DNA of 34,356 bases from Betaproteobacteria bacterium SG8_39 (GTDB taxonomy: Bacteria > Pseudomonadota > Gammaproteobacteria > Burkholderiales > SG8-39), in assembly GCA_001303445.1 (NCBI GenBank), contig LJTQ01000015.1, positions 1-34,356 of the forward strand, written 5' to 3'. Below are positions 14,965 through 22,650 of this stretch, piece after piece (within the stretch, counting starts at the first letter, position 1; every line of letters begins with the position of its first letter). Position numbers and translations under genes: made by a program. The notes below the pieces were generated by a model. That model was not told the origin of the DNA, did not search any database, and saw only the letters and a list, made by a program, of their open reading frames with translations.

Positions 14965-16157
14965 ACAGCACCGCCCTGTCACGCGCGGCGCTGCCGATGG
15001 CCGCGCGCGCCGTGCTGAAGGCGCTGGAGCGCCTCGCGCATGGCCGCCTGCAACTCACGCTGCCGGACGGCGCGACGCTCGATTTCGGGCCGGGCGGCGC
15101 CGCCGCGCACATCGACGTGCGCGACTGGCGCGCGTTCCACCGCATCCTGATTTCGGGCGACATCGGCTTCGCCGAAGGCTGGATCGACGGCGACTGGACC
15201 AGCAGCGACCCGGCCGGACTGCTGAGCCTGCTCGCGCGCAACCGCGCCGCGCTCGACGGCGCGATCTACGGCAGCTGGGTCGGCCGCGTGACGCACGGTC
15301 TGCTGCACGCGCTGCGCGCCAATACCCGGCGGGGCGCGCGGCGCAACATCGCCGCGCACTACGACCTGGGCAACGACTTCTACCGCCTCTGGCTCGACCC
15401 CGGCATGACCTATTCGAGCGCGCTGTTCGAGGGCGATGCAACACGCGGCCTGGAGCAGGCGCAGACGGCGAAGCTCGAGCGCATCCTGCAGCGCCTCGCG
15501 GCACCGGCGGGCAGCCACGTGCTCGAGATCGGCTGCGGCTGGGGCAGCTTCGCCGAGCGCGCCGCGCGGCGCGGCCTGCGCGTGAGCGGGATCACGCTGT
15601 CGCGCGAGCAACTGGCCTACGCGCGCAGCCGCGTCGCGCAGGCCGGCCTCGGCCACCATGTGCGTCTCGAGCTGCGCGATTACCGCGACCTGCATGCGCG
15701 CTACGACGCCGTGGTCTCGATCGAAATGCTGGAAGCCGTGGGCGAACGCTGGTGGCCGACGTACTTCGCCAAGCTCGCGGCCTGCCTGCCGCGCGGCGGG
15801 CGGGCGCTGCTGCAGTCGATCGTCATCGACGACGCGCTGTTCGCGCGCTACCGCCAGGGCAGCGATTTCATCCGCGAGCGCATCTTCCCCGGCGGCATGC
15901 TGCCCAGCCTGCCGCGGATGCAGGCCGAGGCGGCGCGCGCCGGACTCGAGGTCGTCGAGACGCAGGCCTTCGGCGCCGACTACGCGCGCACGCTGGCGCT
16001 GTGGCGCGAGCGCTTCGTCGCGGCGCAGCCGCGGCTGCGTGCGCTCGGCTTCGACGCGCGCTTCGAGCGGATGTGGATGTTCTACCTGGCCTACTGCGAA
16101 GCGGGCTTTCTCGCCGGCTCGACCGACGTCGTCCAAGTTCTGCTGCGGAGGTCGTGA
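14961..16157 (+). CDS. Cyclopropane-fatty-acyl-phospholipid synthase family SAM methyltransferase
   Basis: The 398-aa enzyme has the Cfa layout. An N-terminal lipid-binding domain contains DIGFAEGWIDGDWTSSD. Then come ARRNIAAHYDLGNDFYRLWLDPGMTYSSALF, the SAM-binding LEIGCGWGSFAERAARRG, GITLSREQLAYAR and VSIEMLEAVGERWWPTYF, and the C-terminal FIRERIFPGGMLPSL. The family methylates double bonds of membrane acyl chains using SAM. The product may be a cyclopropane or a methyl-branched chain that feeds furan fatty acids, as reported for a Rhodobacter paralogue. The start ATG overlaps the DUF1365 stop (ATGA). Confidence 0.92.
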   Translation: MNSTALSRAALPMAARAVLKALERLAHGRLQLTLPDGATLDFGPGGAAAHIDVRDWRAFHRILISGDIGFAEGWIDGDWTSSDPAGLLSLLARNRAALDGAIYGSWVGRVTHGLLHALRANTRRGARRNIAAHYDLGNDFYRLWLDPGMTYSSALFEGDATRGLEQAQTAKLERILQRLAAPAGSHVLEIGCGWGSFAERAARRGLRVSGITLSREQLAYARSRVAQAGLGHHVRLELRDYRDLHARYDAVVSIEMLEAVGERWWPTYFAKLAACLPRGGRALLQSIVIDDALFARYRQGSDFIRERIFPGGMLPSLPRMQAEAARAGLEVVETQAFGADYARTLALWRERFVAAQPRLRALGFDARFERMWMFYLAYCEAGFLAGSTDVVQVLLRRS

Positions 16158-16699
16158 TGCGCACGGTCCTAAGCGTGGTGCTTTTCGCGCTGGCGGCGGT
16201 GACTGCGCCGGCGGGCGCAGTCACCGAGCTTGCGCGGGCGCCGAAAACGCCGGCTCCGCCCGCAGGCTATGCGCTGCAGCCCGTCGGCCAGGGCACGCTC
16301 ACCTGGTTCGGCCTGCACATCTACGACGCCGCGCTGTGGGCGCCGAACGAGGCAGTCGATTTCGAACGGCCGTTCGCCCTGGTGCTGCGCTACGCACGCT
16401 CGCTCGACGGCGCATCGGTCGCCGCGCGCTCGATCGAGGAGATCGAACGTCTCGGCGCGGGCAGTGCCGCGCAGCGCGTGGCCTGGGGCGCGCTTCTGCG
16501 CTCGACCGTGCCCGATGTCGAGGCGGGTGACCAGATCGCCGCCGTGCACCGGCCCGGCTGGGGCGCGCGCTTCTACCTCAACGGGCGGCTGCTGGCCGAG
16601 ATCGCGGACCCCGCGTTCTCGCGCGCATTTTTCTCGATCTGGCTCGACCCGCGCACCCGCGTGCCCGAGCTGCGCGCCGCGCTGATCGGCGCGCACTAG
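16157..16699 (+). CDS. Secreted chalcone-isomerase-like protein
   Basis: The 180-aa protein has a Sec signal (MRTVLSVVLFALAAVTAPAGA). A chalcone-isomerase-like domain follows: GYALQPVGQGTLTWFGLHIYDAALWAP, LVLRYARSLDGASVAARSIEEIERLG, DQIAAVHRPGWGARFYLNGRLLAEI and FSRAFFSIWLDPRTRVPELRAALIG. Bacterial members lack proof of flavonoid chemistry; fatty-acid binding has been proposed for the fold. The gene begins within the cfa stop (TGATG) and probably acts in the periplasm. Confidence 0.82.
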   Translation: MRTVLSVVLFALAAVTAPAGAVTELARAPKTPAPPAGYALQPVGQGTLTWFGLHIYDAALWAPNEAVDFERPFALVLRYARSLDGASVAARSIEEIERLGAGSAAQRVAWGALLRSTVPDVEAGDQIAAVHRPGWGARFYLNGRLLAEIADPAFSRAFFSIWLDPRTRVPELRAALIGAH

Positions 16700-16702
16700 C
16701 GC

Positions 16703-17983
16703 GTGCCGCCAAGCCCGCGCATTCCGGGCCGCGCGCTCGCGGCCTACGGCGCGCTCGGCCTGCCGCTGGCGAGCGCCGCGCTGCCGGTCTACGTGCACCT
16801 GCCGAACCTGTACGGCGGCCTGCTCGGCATGGAGCTCGCGCTGCTCGGCGCGCTGCTGCTCGCCGCGCGGCTGCTCGATGCGCTGGTCGACCCGCTGATC
16901 GGCGTGCTCAACGACCGCCTGCAGCGCCCGCGCCTGCTCGCCGGCATGGGCGCGCTGCTCCTCGCTCTCGGCATGCTGGGGGTGCTCAATCCGCCGCGCG
17001 ACGGCAGCGGCCTCGCCGTCTGGCTGGTGCTCGCGCTGGTTCCCGTGTACCTCGGCTTCAGCCTGGCGAGCGTCAGCTACCACGCCTGGGGCGCGCTGCT
17101 CGGCGACGACCCGCACGAGCGCACCCGGGTCACCGCGAGCCGCGAAGCCTTCGGCCTGGCGGGCGTCGTCGCCGCGAGCGTGCTGCCCACGCTGCTCGCG
17201 CCGACGCTCGACGTCGGGCTGGCGCGCTTCGCCTGGCTGCTCGCCGCAGCGACCGCGCTCGCCGCCGCGGTGACGCTGCTCGCGGCACCGCGTCCGGCCG
17301 GGCCGGCGCGGACCGCCCACGACGCCGGGCGGCCCAAGCGGTTCGGCGGCATCGCCGCGCCGTTCGGCAACCCGGCGTTCCGCCGGCTGTTCACGGTCTT
17401 CATGCTGAACGGCATTGCGACCGCACTGCCCGCCACGCTGGTGCTGTTCTTCGTCGCCGATGCGCTGCAGCTGCCGCGCCACGCCGGCAGCTTCCTCGCG
17501 GCTTACTTTCTCGCCGGCGCGCTCAGCCTGCCGCTGTGGGTGACCGTCGCGCGTCGCAGCGGCAAGGCGCGCGCCTGGCTCGGCGGGATGCTCGCCGCGG
17601 TGCTCGCCTTCGTCGGCGCGTTCGTGCTCGGCCCCGGCGACGTGCTCGCCTTCGGCGCGATCTGCCTGCTCTCGGGACTTGCGCTCGGCGCCGACCTGGC
17701 GCTGCCGCCGGCCTTGCTCGCCGACGTGATTCGCGAGGGCCGCGAGGAACAGCGCGCCGGCGCCTACTTCGGGCTGTGGAACTTCGCCACCAAGCTCAAC
17801 CTGGCGCTCGCCGCCGGCCTCGCGCTGCCGCTGCTCGCCTGGCTCGGCTACCAGCCCGGCGCGACGCCGACCGTCGCACCGCTCTACTACGTGTACTGCC
17901 TGGTGCCCTGCGCGCTGAAGCTCGCCGCGGCGGCGCTGTTGTGGCGCGAGTTCGGCCGCTCACCGGAGATCTGCCATGCCTAG
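16703..17983 (+). CDS. MFS (GPH/MelB-like) transporter
   Basis: The 426-aa protein has about 12 hydrophobic segments. Its first half has LYGGLLGMELALLGALLLAARLLDALVDPLIGVLNDR, the family A-loop with D-x3-DPLIG. FLAAYFLAGALSLPLWVTVARRSGKARAW lies in the second half. This fits the GPH cation-symporter branch of the major facilitator superfamily. Substrate is unknown; such carriers recur in LitR/ChrR-type lipid clusters, so a lipid precursor or product is possible. The start is GTG 16703, three bases after the preceding stop. The last 8 bases overlap the DUF3833 gene. Confidence 0.85.
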   Translation: MPPSPRIPGRALAAYGALGLPLASAALPVYVHLPNLYGGLLGMELALLGALLLAARLLDALVDPLIGVLNDRLQRPRLLAGMGALLLALGMLGVLNPPRDGSGLAVWLVLALVPVYLGFSLASVSYHAWGALLGDDPHERTRVTASREAFGLAGVVAASVLPTLLAPTLDVGLARFAWLLAAATALAAAVTLLAAPRPAGPARTAHDAGRPKRFGGIAAPFGNPAFRRLFTVFMLNGIATALPATLVLFFVADALQLPRHAGSFLAAYFLAGALSLPLWVTVARRSGKARAWLGGMLAAVLAFVGAFVLGPGDVLAFGAICLLSGLALGADLALPPALLADVIREGREEQRAGAYFGLWNFATKLNLALAAGLALPLLAWLGYQPGATPTVAPLYYVYCLVPCALKLAAAALLWREFGRSPEICHA

Positions 17984-18506
17984 ATTCCTCACCGCTCTGT
18001 GCGCCGCGCTGCTGCTCGTCGCGGGCTGCTCGAGCGTCGATCCCGCCGTCTACCGCAGCGAGAAGCCGGCGCTCGACCTGTACCGCTATTTCGACGGCAC
18101 GGTCGACGCCTGGGGCCATTTCGCCGATCGCTCGGGCACGGTCGTCAAGCGCTTCAAGGTCGAAATCCGCGGCCGCGTCGAGAACGGCGCGCTGGTGCTC
18201 GACGAGGCCTTCCGCTACTCGGACGGCACGGCCTCGCGCCGCGTGTGGACCATCACGCGCAGCGCCGACGGAGGCTACCGCGGCACGGCCGCCGACGTGG
18301 TCGGCGAGGCGCAGGGCGTGGTGAGCGGCAACGCGCTGCACTGGGCCTACGTGCTCGCACTCGAGGTCGACGGCACGACCTGGAACCTCGAGGTCGACGA
18401 CTGGATGTACCTGCAGGACGCGCAGGTCATGCTCAACAAATCGGTCATGCGCAAGTTCGGCTTCCGCGTCGGCGAGGTGATCCTCGCCTTTCGCCGCCGC
18501 GGCTGA
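17976..18506 (+). CDS. DUF3833 lipoprotein
   Basis: The 176-aa protein has a lipoprotein signal, MPRFLTALCAALLLVAGCS (lipobox VAGC). The DUF3833 body follows: LYRYFDGTVDAWGHFADRSGTVVKRFKVEIRG, LVLDEAFRYSDGTASRRVWTI, TAADVVGEAQGVVSGNALHWAYVLALEV and WMYLQDAQVMLNKSVMRKFGFRVGEVILAF. The function is unproven; a lipocalin-like barrel that handles a lipid is plausible. Start at ATG 17976 gives an 8-base overlap with the MFS gene. Confidence 0.87.
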   Translation: MPRFLTALCAALLLVAGCSSVDPAVYRSEKPALDLYRYFDGTVDAWGHFADRSGTVVKRFKVEIRGRVENGALVLDEAFRYSDGTASRRVWTITRSADGGYRGTAADVVGEAQGVVSGNALHWAYVLALEVDGTTWNLEVDDWMYLQDAQVMLNKSVMRKFGFRVGEVILAFRRRG

Positions 18507-18529
18507 CGGGCGCAGGAAGGCCGCCGCCG

Positions 18530-19303
18530 ATGGCACTCAATCCACCGATCCGCGACTGGCGCGAACGCCGCGTGTGGATTGTCGGCGGCTCGACCGGCAT
18601 CGGCGCGGCGACCGCCGAGCGCCTGCTCGCCGCCGGCGCGCGCGTCGCGGTGAGCGCGCGCAGCGCGGACACGCTCCAAGCGCGCTTCGCGCGCCACGCC
18701 GAGTGTCTGCGGCTGCCGGCCTACGTGCTCGACGTCGCCACGCTCGAGGCCGGCCTGGCGGCGATCGTCACGCGCTGGGGCGGGCTCGATCTCGCCATCG
18801 CCTGCGCCGGCACCTACCGCGAGATGCGCGCCATCGCGCCCGACCGCGAGGCCGCGCGGACGATCGGCCGCACCAACTTCGAAGGCGCGTTCAACGTCTA
18901 CGCCACCTGCCTGCCGCAGTGGCAGTCGCAGGGCGGCGGCGCGCTGGCACTCGTGTCGAGCGCGGCGGGCTACACCGGCCTGCCGAACAGCCTCGCCTAC
19001 GGCGCCTCGAAGGCCGCGCTCATCAACCTGGCCGAGTCGCTGTGGCTCGACCTCGCGCGGCACGGCATCGCGGTGACGCTGATCAACCCGGGCTTCGTCG
19101 ACACGCCGCTCACCGCGCAGAACCGCTTTCACATGCCGGCGATGATCTCGGCCGAGGCCGCCGCGCACGAGATCCTGCGCGGCTTCGCGCGCGGCGCGTT
19201 CGAGATCCATTTTCCCAAGCGCTTCACACGCAGCCTGAAACTCATTGCGATGCTGCCGCATGCGCTGCGCTTCTGGTGCATCCGTCGCTTTACAGGCGCA
19301 TGA
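18530..19303 (+). CDS. SDR-family oxidoreductase
   Basis: The 257-aa classical short-chain dehydrogenase has the cofactor loop GGSTGIGAATAERLL, then LDVAT, LAIACAGTY in place of the usual NNAG, ALVSSAAGYTGLPNSLAYGASKAALINLAE with catalytic Ser, Tyr and Lys, and NPGFVDTPLT. It catalyses an NAD(P)-linked carbonyl/alcohol conversion of unknown substrate. CAGGAAGG lies about 9 bases before the ATG. Its stop overlaps the cyclase ATG (ATGA). The C-terminal hydrophobic SLKLIAMLPHALRFW may touch the membrane. Confidence 0.88.
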   Translation: MALNPPIRDWRERRVWIVGGSTGIGAATAERLLAAGARVAVSARSADTLQARFARHAECLRLPAYVLDVATLEAGLAAIVTRWGGLDLAIACAGTYREMRAIAPDREAARTIGRTNFEGAFNVYATCLPQWQSQGGGALALVSSAAGYTGLPNSLAYGASKAALINLAESLWLDLARHGIAVTLINPGFVDTPLTAQNRFHMPAMISAEAAAHEILRGFARGAFEIHFPKRFTRSLKLIAMLPHALRFWCIRRFTGA

Positions 19304-20877
19304 TCTCGATCGCAATGCCAAGCAGCCCGTCGAGCCTCGCGCCGCGCACCCCGCGGGCACTGGACCTGCGCTATCGCCTGTTCATGGCGGGCGCCGGCCT
19401 GGTCGACTTGCTGTTCACCGGCGCCTACCTCGCGGTGGCGGGCATCGGCGCCGCGCCGCTGGCGATGCTCGCGCTCGACCTGGCGGTGTTCATGGCACTG
19501 AACGCGACCGCCGCCGGCCTGCTGTTCGCCCCGGTGCGCGCCGCGCTCGAGGGCCGCGCGCCGGTGCGGCGCGCCTACCGGCGCCTCAACCGCCTGCCGC
19601 TGTATTCCGGGCTGTGGGTCTTCGTCATCGGCTTCGCCTACGCCGCCTGGGTGTTCGCCAGCGGCGCCTACGTCTACGACGAAACGCTGCTCGGTGTGCT
19701 CTCGCCCTCGTACAAGGCGCGCGCGCTGGCCTGGTATGCGCTGGTCTACGCCACCTACTTCGCGCTCTACGCCGCGTTTGCTGCGAACGACTGCGCGCGG
19801 CTGGCGCGCCGCGCGCTCGCCGCGCTCGGCCCGGACAGCGCACCGCGTCCACGCGAGCTCGACGGGCATCTGGTGCCTCGGCTCTGGCTTGCACTCGCCA
19901 TGCTCGCGATCCTGCCGCCGCTGATCATCGTCATGGACCTCACCGCCTTCGCGCCGCTGCGCCGCGTGCAGGGCCTGTCGACCGAGGACGTGATCATCCT
20001 CGACCTGCTCGCGACGCTCGCCGCCGGCGGGCTCGCCGCGGTGTTCGCCGCGCGCCAGATCAGCGAGCCGCTCGACCAGCTCGAGCAGGCGGTGACGCGC
20101 ATCGCGCGCGGCAGGTACGGCGAGCCGGCGCCGGTGCTCGGCGACGACGAGCTGGGACGCCTCACGCTGCACGTCAACCACATGAGCGAGGGCCTGCGCG
20201 AGCGCGAGGTCATCCGGCGCGAGTTCGGCCGCTTCGTCAGCCCGGAGATCGCTTCGCGTATCCTCGATGACGCCCTGAACGAGGCGCCGGAAGCCGCCGC
20301 GCACGAGCTGCGCGACACCACGATCCTGTTCAGCGACCTCAAGGGCTTCACCACGCTGGCCGAAAAGCTGCCGCCGGAGAGCATGATCGAGCTGATGAAC
20401 CGCTACTTCCGCATCATCGACGAGACGATCCGCGCGCATGGCGGCATGATCCATTCCTTCATCGGCGACGCCGTGCACGCCTCGTTCAATTTCGCCGACG
20501 ACTGCCCGGGCCATGCGGCGCGCGCGCTCGCCGCGGCGCTCGCCATCCAGGCGCGGCTCGACGCGGCGCGCTTCGCCGGCGGCGAGACCATGCACACGCG
20601 CATCGGCGTGCACACCGGGCCGGTGGCGGCGGCCGCGGTCGGCAGCGAGGAGCGCATGAACTACGCCATGTTCGGCGACGCGGTGAACGTCGCCATGCGC
20701 ATCGAGCAGCTCAATAAGGACAAGGGCACGCGCGTGCTGGCGAGCAGCGAGACCGTCGCCGCCTGCGGGCCCGAGGACCGGCTGCGCCTCGGGCTGCGCG
20801 CGCTCGGCGAGGTCCGCCTGCGCGGGCGCGTCTCGCCGATCCGCATCTACGAAGTCGGCGCCGGAGCCCGCGCATGA
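19300..20877 (+). CDS. Membrane class III adenylate/guanylate cyclase with HAMP domain
   Basis: The 525-aa protein has about six N-terminal membrane segments (first near residues 27-50, last near 230-250). A HAMP-like linker follows (RQISEPLDQLEQAVTRIARGRYGEP, about 252-305), then a class III cyclase domain (about 335-525). Metal-binding D346 (FSDLKGFT) and D390 (FIGDAVHASF) are present, as are N463 and R467 of the transition-state set (GDAVNVAMR). The lysine that normally selects adenine (K in KFIGD) is S386, and the partner residue (T or D in YTVIGD) is A456. It probably makes cAMP or cGMP, but specificity or activity may be altered. ATGA overlaps on both sides place it firmly in the operon. 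An alternative ATG is at 19315. Confidence 0.9.
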   Translation: MISIAMPSSPSSLAPRTPRALDLRYRLFMAGAGLVDLLFTGAYLAVAGIGAAPLAMLALDLAVFMALNATAAGLLFAPVRAALEGRAPVRRAYRRLNRLPLYSGLWVFVIGFAYAAWVFASGAYVYDETLLGVLSPSYKARALAWYALVYATYFALYAAFAANDCARLARRALAALGPDSAPRPRELDGHLVPRLWLALAMLAILPPLIIVMDLTAFAPLRRVQGLSTEDVIILDLLATLAAGGLAAVFAARQISEPLDQLEQAVTRIARGRYGEPAPVLGDDELGRLTLHVNHMSEGLREREVIRREFGRFVSPEIASRILDDALNEAPEAAAHELRDTTILFSDLKGFTTLAEKLPPESMIELMNRYFRIIDETIRAHGGMIHSFIGDAVHASFNFADDCPGHAARALAAALAIQARLDAARFAGGETMHTRIGVHTGPVAAAAVGSEERMNYAMFGDAVNVAMRIEQLNKDKGTRVLASSETVAACGPEDRLRLGLRALGEVRLRGRVSPIRIYEVGAGARA

Positions 20878-21311
20878 GCAAGCGGCCGGTGCGCGACGCG
20901 CTCGACCGGCTCGTCGGCTGGTACGAGACGCTCACGCCGGAGACGCTCGAGCGCATCACCGAGATCTACGCGCAGGACGCGCACTTCAAGGACCCGTTCA
21001 ACGACGTCACCGGGCGCGCGGCGATCCGCCGCGTGTTCGCGCACATGTTCGCGACCACCGGGGCGCCGCAGTTTCGCATCCTGGCGCGCGTCGCCGGCGA
21101 GGGCGAGGCCTTCGTCACCTGGTGCTTCGCCTTTCGCGCGGCGCGGCGCGCCTTCGAGATCAGAGGCGCGACGCATCTCGTGTTCGATGCGCGCGGCAAA
21201 GTGGTCGAGCACCGCGACTACTGGGACGCGGCCGAGGAACTCTACGCCAAGCTGCCGGTGCTCGGTGGGCTCCTGCGCCTGCTGGGCCGGCGGTTTCGCA
21301 CGCCCGATTAG
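20874..21311 (+). CDS. NTF2/SnoaL-like protein, last gene of the operon
   Basis: The 145-aa protein has the nuclear-transport-factor-2-like pattern: VGWYETLTPETLERITEIYAQDAHFKDPFNDVTGRAAIRRVFAHMF, FVTWCFAFRAARRAFEIRGATHLVFDARGKVVEHRDYWDAAEELYAKLPVLGGLLRLL. Small proteins of this type accompany the SDR and COG2907 genes in other LitR-type clusters. Here the cyclase gene separates it from the SDR. Its ATG overlaps the cyclase stop. The activity is unknown; members bind or isomerise small hydrophobic ligands. It converges on the GFA gene with a 13-base gap that shows no terminator. Confidence 0.82.
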   Translation: MSKRPVRDALDRLVGWYETLTPETLERITEIYAQDAHFKDPFNDVTGRAAIRRVFAHMFATTGAPQFRILARVAGEGEAFVTWCFAFRAARRAFEIRGATHLVFDARGKVVEHRDYWDAAEELYAKLPVLGGLLRLLGRRFRTPD

Positions 21312-21324
21312 CGCGCCCGCCCGC

Positions 21325-21735
21325 TCAGGCCGCGTATTCGTCGAACCCGGGCAGCGCCGAGCCGTCGCAGGACCAGCCGGCGCGCGAGCCCTCGAAGATG
21401 CGCGCCTGCGGGCGGATCTCCGGCTCGTCGTCGAGCGAGCCCGCGGGGATGAGCACCATGCCCTGCTGCTCGATGAAGCGTGGCAGGCGCCCGCCGCAGG
21501 TCGTGCAGAAGGCGTTGGTGAAGCGCTCGGCCTGCGGCAGCTTGAAGCGGCGCACCAGCGCCTCGCCGCTGTCCCAGCGCAGGCTGCCCTTGACGAACAG
21601 GTTGCTCGAGTGCCCGCTGCCCGTGGCCTTGCGGCAGCGCGAGCAATGGCAGTGATAGAAGCGCTGCGACACGCCCTCCACCGTATAGCGAACGGCGCCG
21701 CACAGGCAGCTGCCGCCTAGCGTTCGTGCAGTCAT
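21325..21735 (-). CDS. GFA-family zinc protein
   Basis: The 136-aa protein has the Cys pattern of the GFA family (glutathione-dependent formaldehyde-activating enzyme fold): GGSCLCGAVRY, then FYHCHCSRCRKATGSGHSSNLFV, then FCTTCGGRLPRF, i.e. seven cysteines for one or two zinc ions. Later parts, GMVLIPAGSLDDEPEIRPQARIFEGSRAGW and LPGFDEYA, are also typical. Many members have no proven formaldehyde role. ATG 21735 has GGAAGGG upstream; a GTG two codons earlier is possible. It is convergent with the lipid operon. Confidence 0.9.
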   Translation of the reverse strand: MTARTLGGSCLCGAVRYTVEGVSQRFYHCHCSRCRKATGSGHSSNLFVKGSLRWDSGEALVRRFKLPQAERFTNAFCTTCGGRLPRFIEQQGMVLIPAGSLDDEPEIRPQARIFEGSRAGWSCDGSALPGFDEYAA

Positions 21736-21783
21736 GCGCACCCTTCCGGTTCGGTCAATGAAAGCACCGATTGTGCCCGACTC

Positions 21784-21800
21784 CGGCGGGCGCCCCGCCG
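21784..21800 (-). terminator. Hairpin after ugpQ
   Basis: A perfect 7-bp stem CGGCGGG / CCCGCCG with a 3-base loop lies 7 bases beyond the ugpQ stop codon on the complement. No T-tract follows, so it is a candidate terminator of the ugp transcript. The remainder of 21736-21807 holds only the GFA gene's ribosome-binding site. Confidence 0.4.
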
Positions 21801-21807
21801 TGCGGAA

Positions 21808-22629
21808 CTAGCCGCTGCGCCGCAAGCGCTGCAGCAGCCCGCGCTTGGCCGTGGGCGGCGCGGGCCGAGCGAACTCCGGCCCGATGCGCTTGAGCGCGTC
21901 GGTGACGATGCAGTCGACCCCCCAGCCCAGCAACTTCCGCGCGGCGCGCGGATCGTTCACCGTCCAGGCCAGCACCGCGAACCCGGCCTCGTGCATCGCG
22001 CGCACCAAGGCCTGCGTCAGCGCGCGATGGCTGCAATGCAGCGCGACGCACTCGAGGTCGCGCGCCATCTCGCACCAGTGCGGCGGCACGCGCTGCAGCA
22101 GCAGGCCACGCGGCAGCTCGGGCGCCGCCTCGCGCGCGGCGCCGAGCGCGAGCGGCGAGAACGACGACAGCACCGGCATGCGCGGCGCGCCCTGCCACAG
22201 CGCGCGGGCGGCACCGGCGACCGCCTCGCCGGTGCGGCGCTCATAGCCTTTCGCCGGCTTGATCTCGACATTCGTCCACAGGCCAAGCTCGCGCGCGAGC
22301 CGCACCGCCTGCGCCAAGCTCGGCACCGGCTCGCCGCGCCAGCGCCGCCCCTTCCAAACGCCCGCGTCGAGCCGCGCGAGCTGCGCGGCGCTGTGCGCAG
22401 TGACCCGGCCGCGCCCGCTGGTGGTGCGCTCGAGCGTCTCGTCGTGCATCAGCACCGGCACGCCGTCGCCCGCGAGCATGACGTCGAGCTCGATCCCATC
22501 GAAGCCGAGCGCCGCGCCGGTGCGGATCGCGGCGAGCGTGTTCTCCGGCGCCAGCGTGCCGCCGCAGCGGTGCGCAACGACGTTCGGATAGGGCCAGAGA
22601 GCAGGCATTCCGTGCTCGCGCGAAGCCAT
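21808..22629 (-). CDS. ugpQ: Glycerophosphodiester phosphodiesterase UgpQ
   Basis: UgpQ hydrolyses glycerophosphodiesters to sn-glycerol 3-phosphate and an alcohol as they enter through the Ugp transporter. The 273-aa GDPD barrel has VVAHRCGGTLAPENT (H20, R21), GFDGIELDVMLAGDGVPVLMHDETLERTTSGRG (E47, D49, H62), LGLWTNVEIKP and AVLAWTVNDPRAARKLLGWGVDCIVTD. The catalytic His-Arg, acidic metal ligands and second His are all present. The residue after HR is Cys22 where Gly is normal. The ATG at 22629 is used here; ATG 22608 (MPALWPYPNVVAHR) is more like other UgpQ starts and equally possible. Confidence 0.92.
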   Translation of the reverse strand: MASREHGMPALWPYPNVVAHRCGGTLAPENTLAAIRTGAALGFDGIELDVMLAGDGVPVLMHDETLERTTSGRGRVTAHSAAQLARLDAGVWKGRRWRGEPVPSLAQAVRLARELGLWTNVEIKPAKGYERRTGEAVAGAARALWQGAPRMPVLSSFSPLALGAAREAAPELPRGLLLQRVPPHWCEMARDLECVALHCSHRALTQALVRAMHEAGFAVLAWTVNDPRAARKLLGWGVDCIVTDALKRIGPEFARPAPPTAKRGLLQRLRRSG

Positions 22630-22650
22630 GAGATCGCAATCCCGCGGCCG

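Noticed and set aside
21325-21735. GFA gene as the formaldehyde-handling end of the lipid operon
   Set aside because: It is on the opposite strand and convergent, so it is not part of that operon, and GFA proteins often lack this activity.
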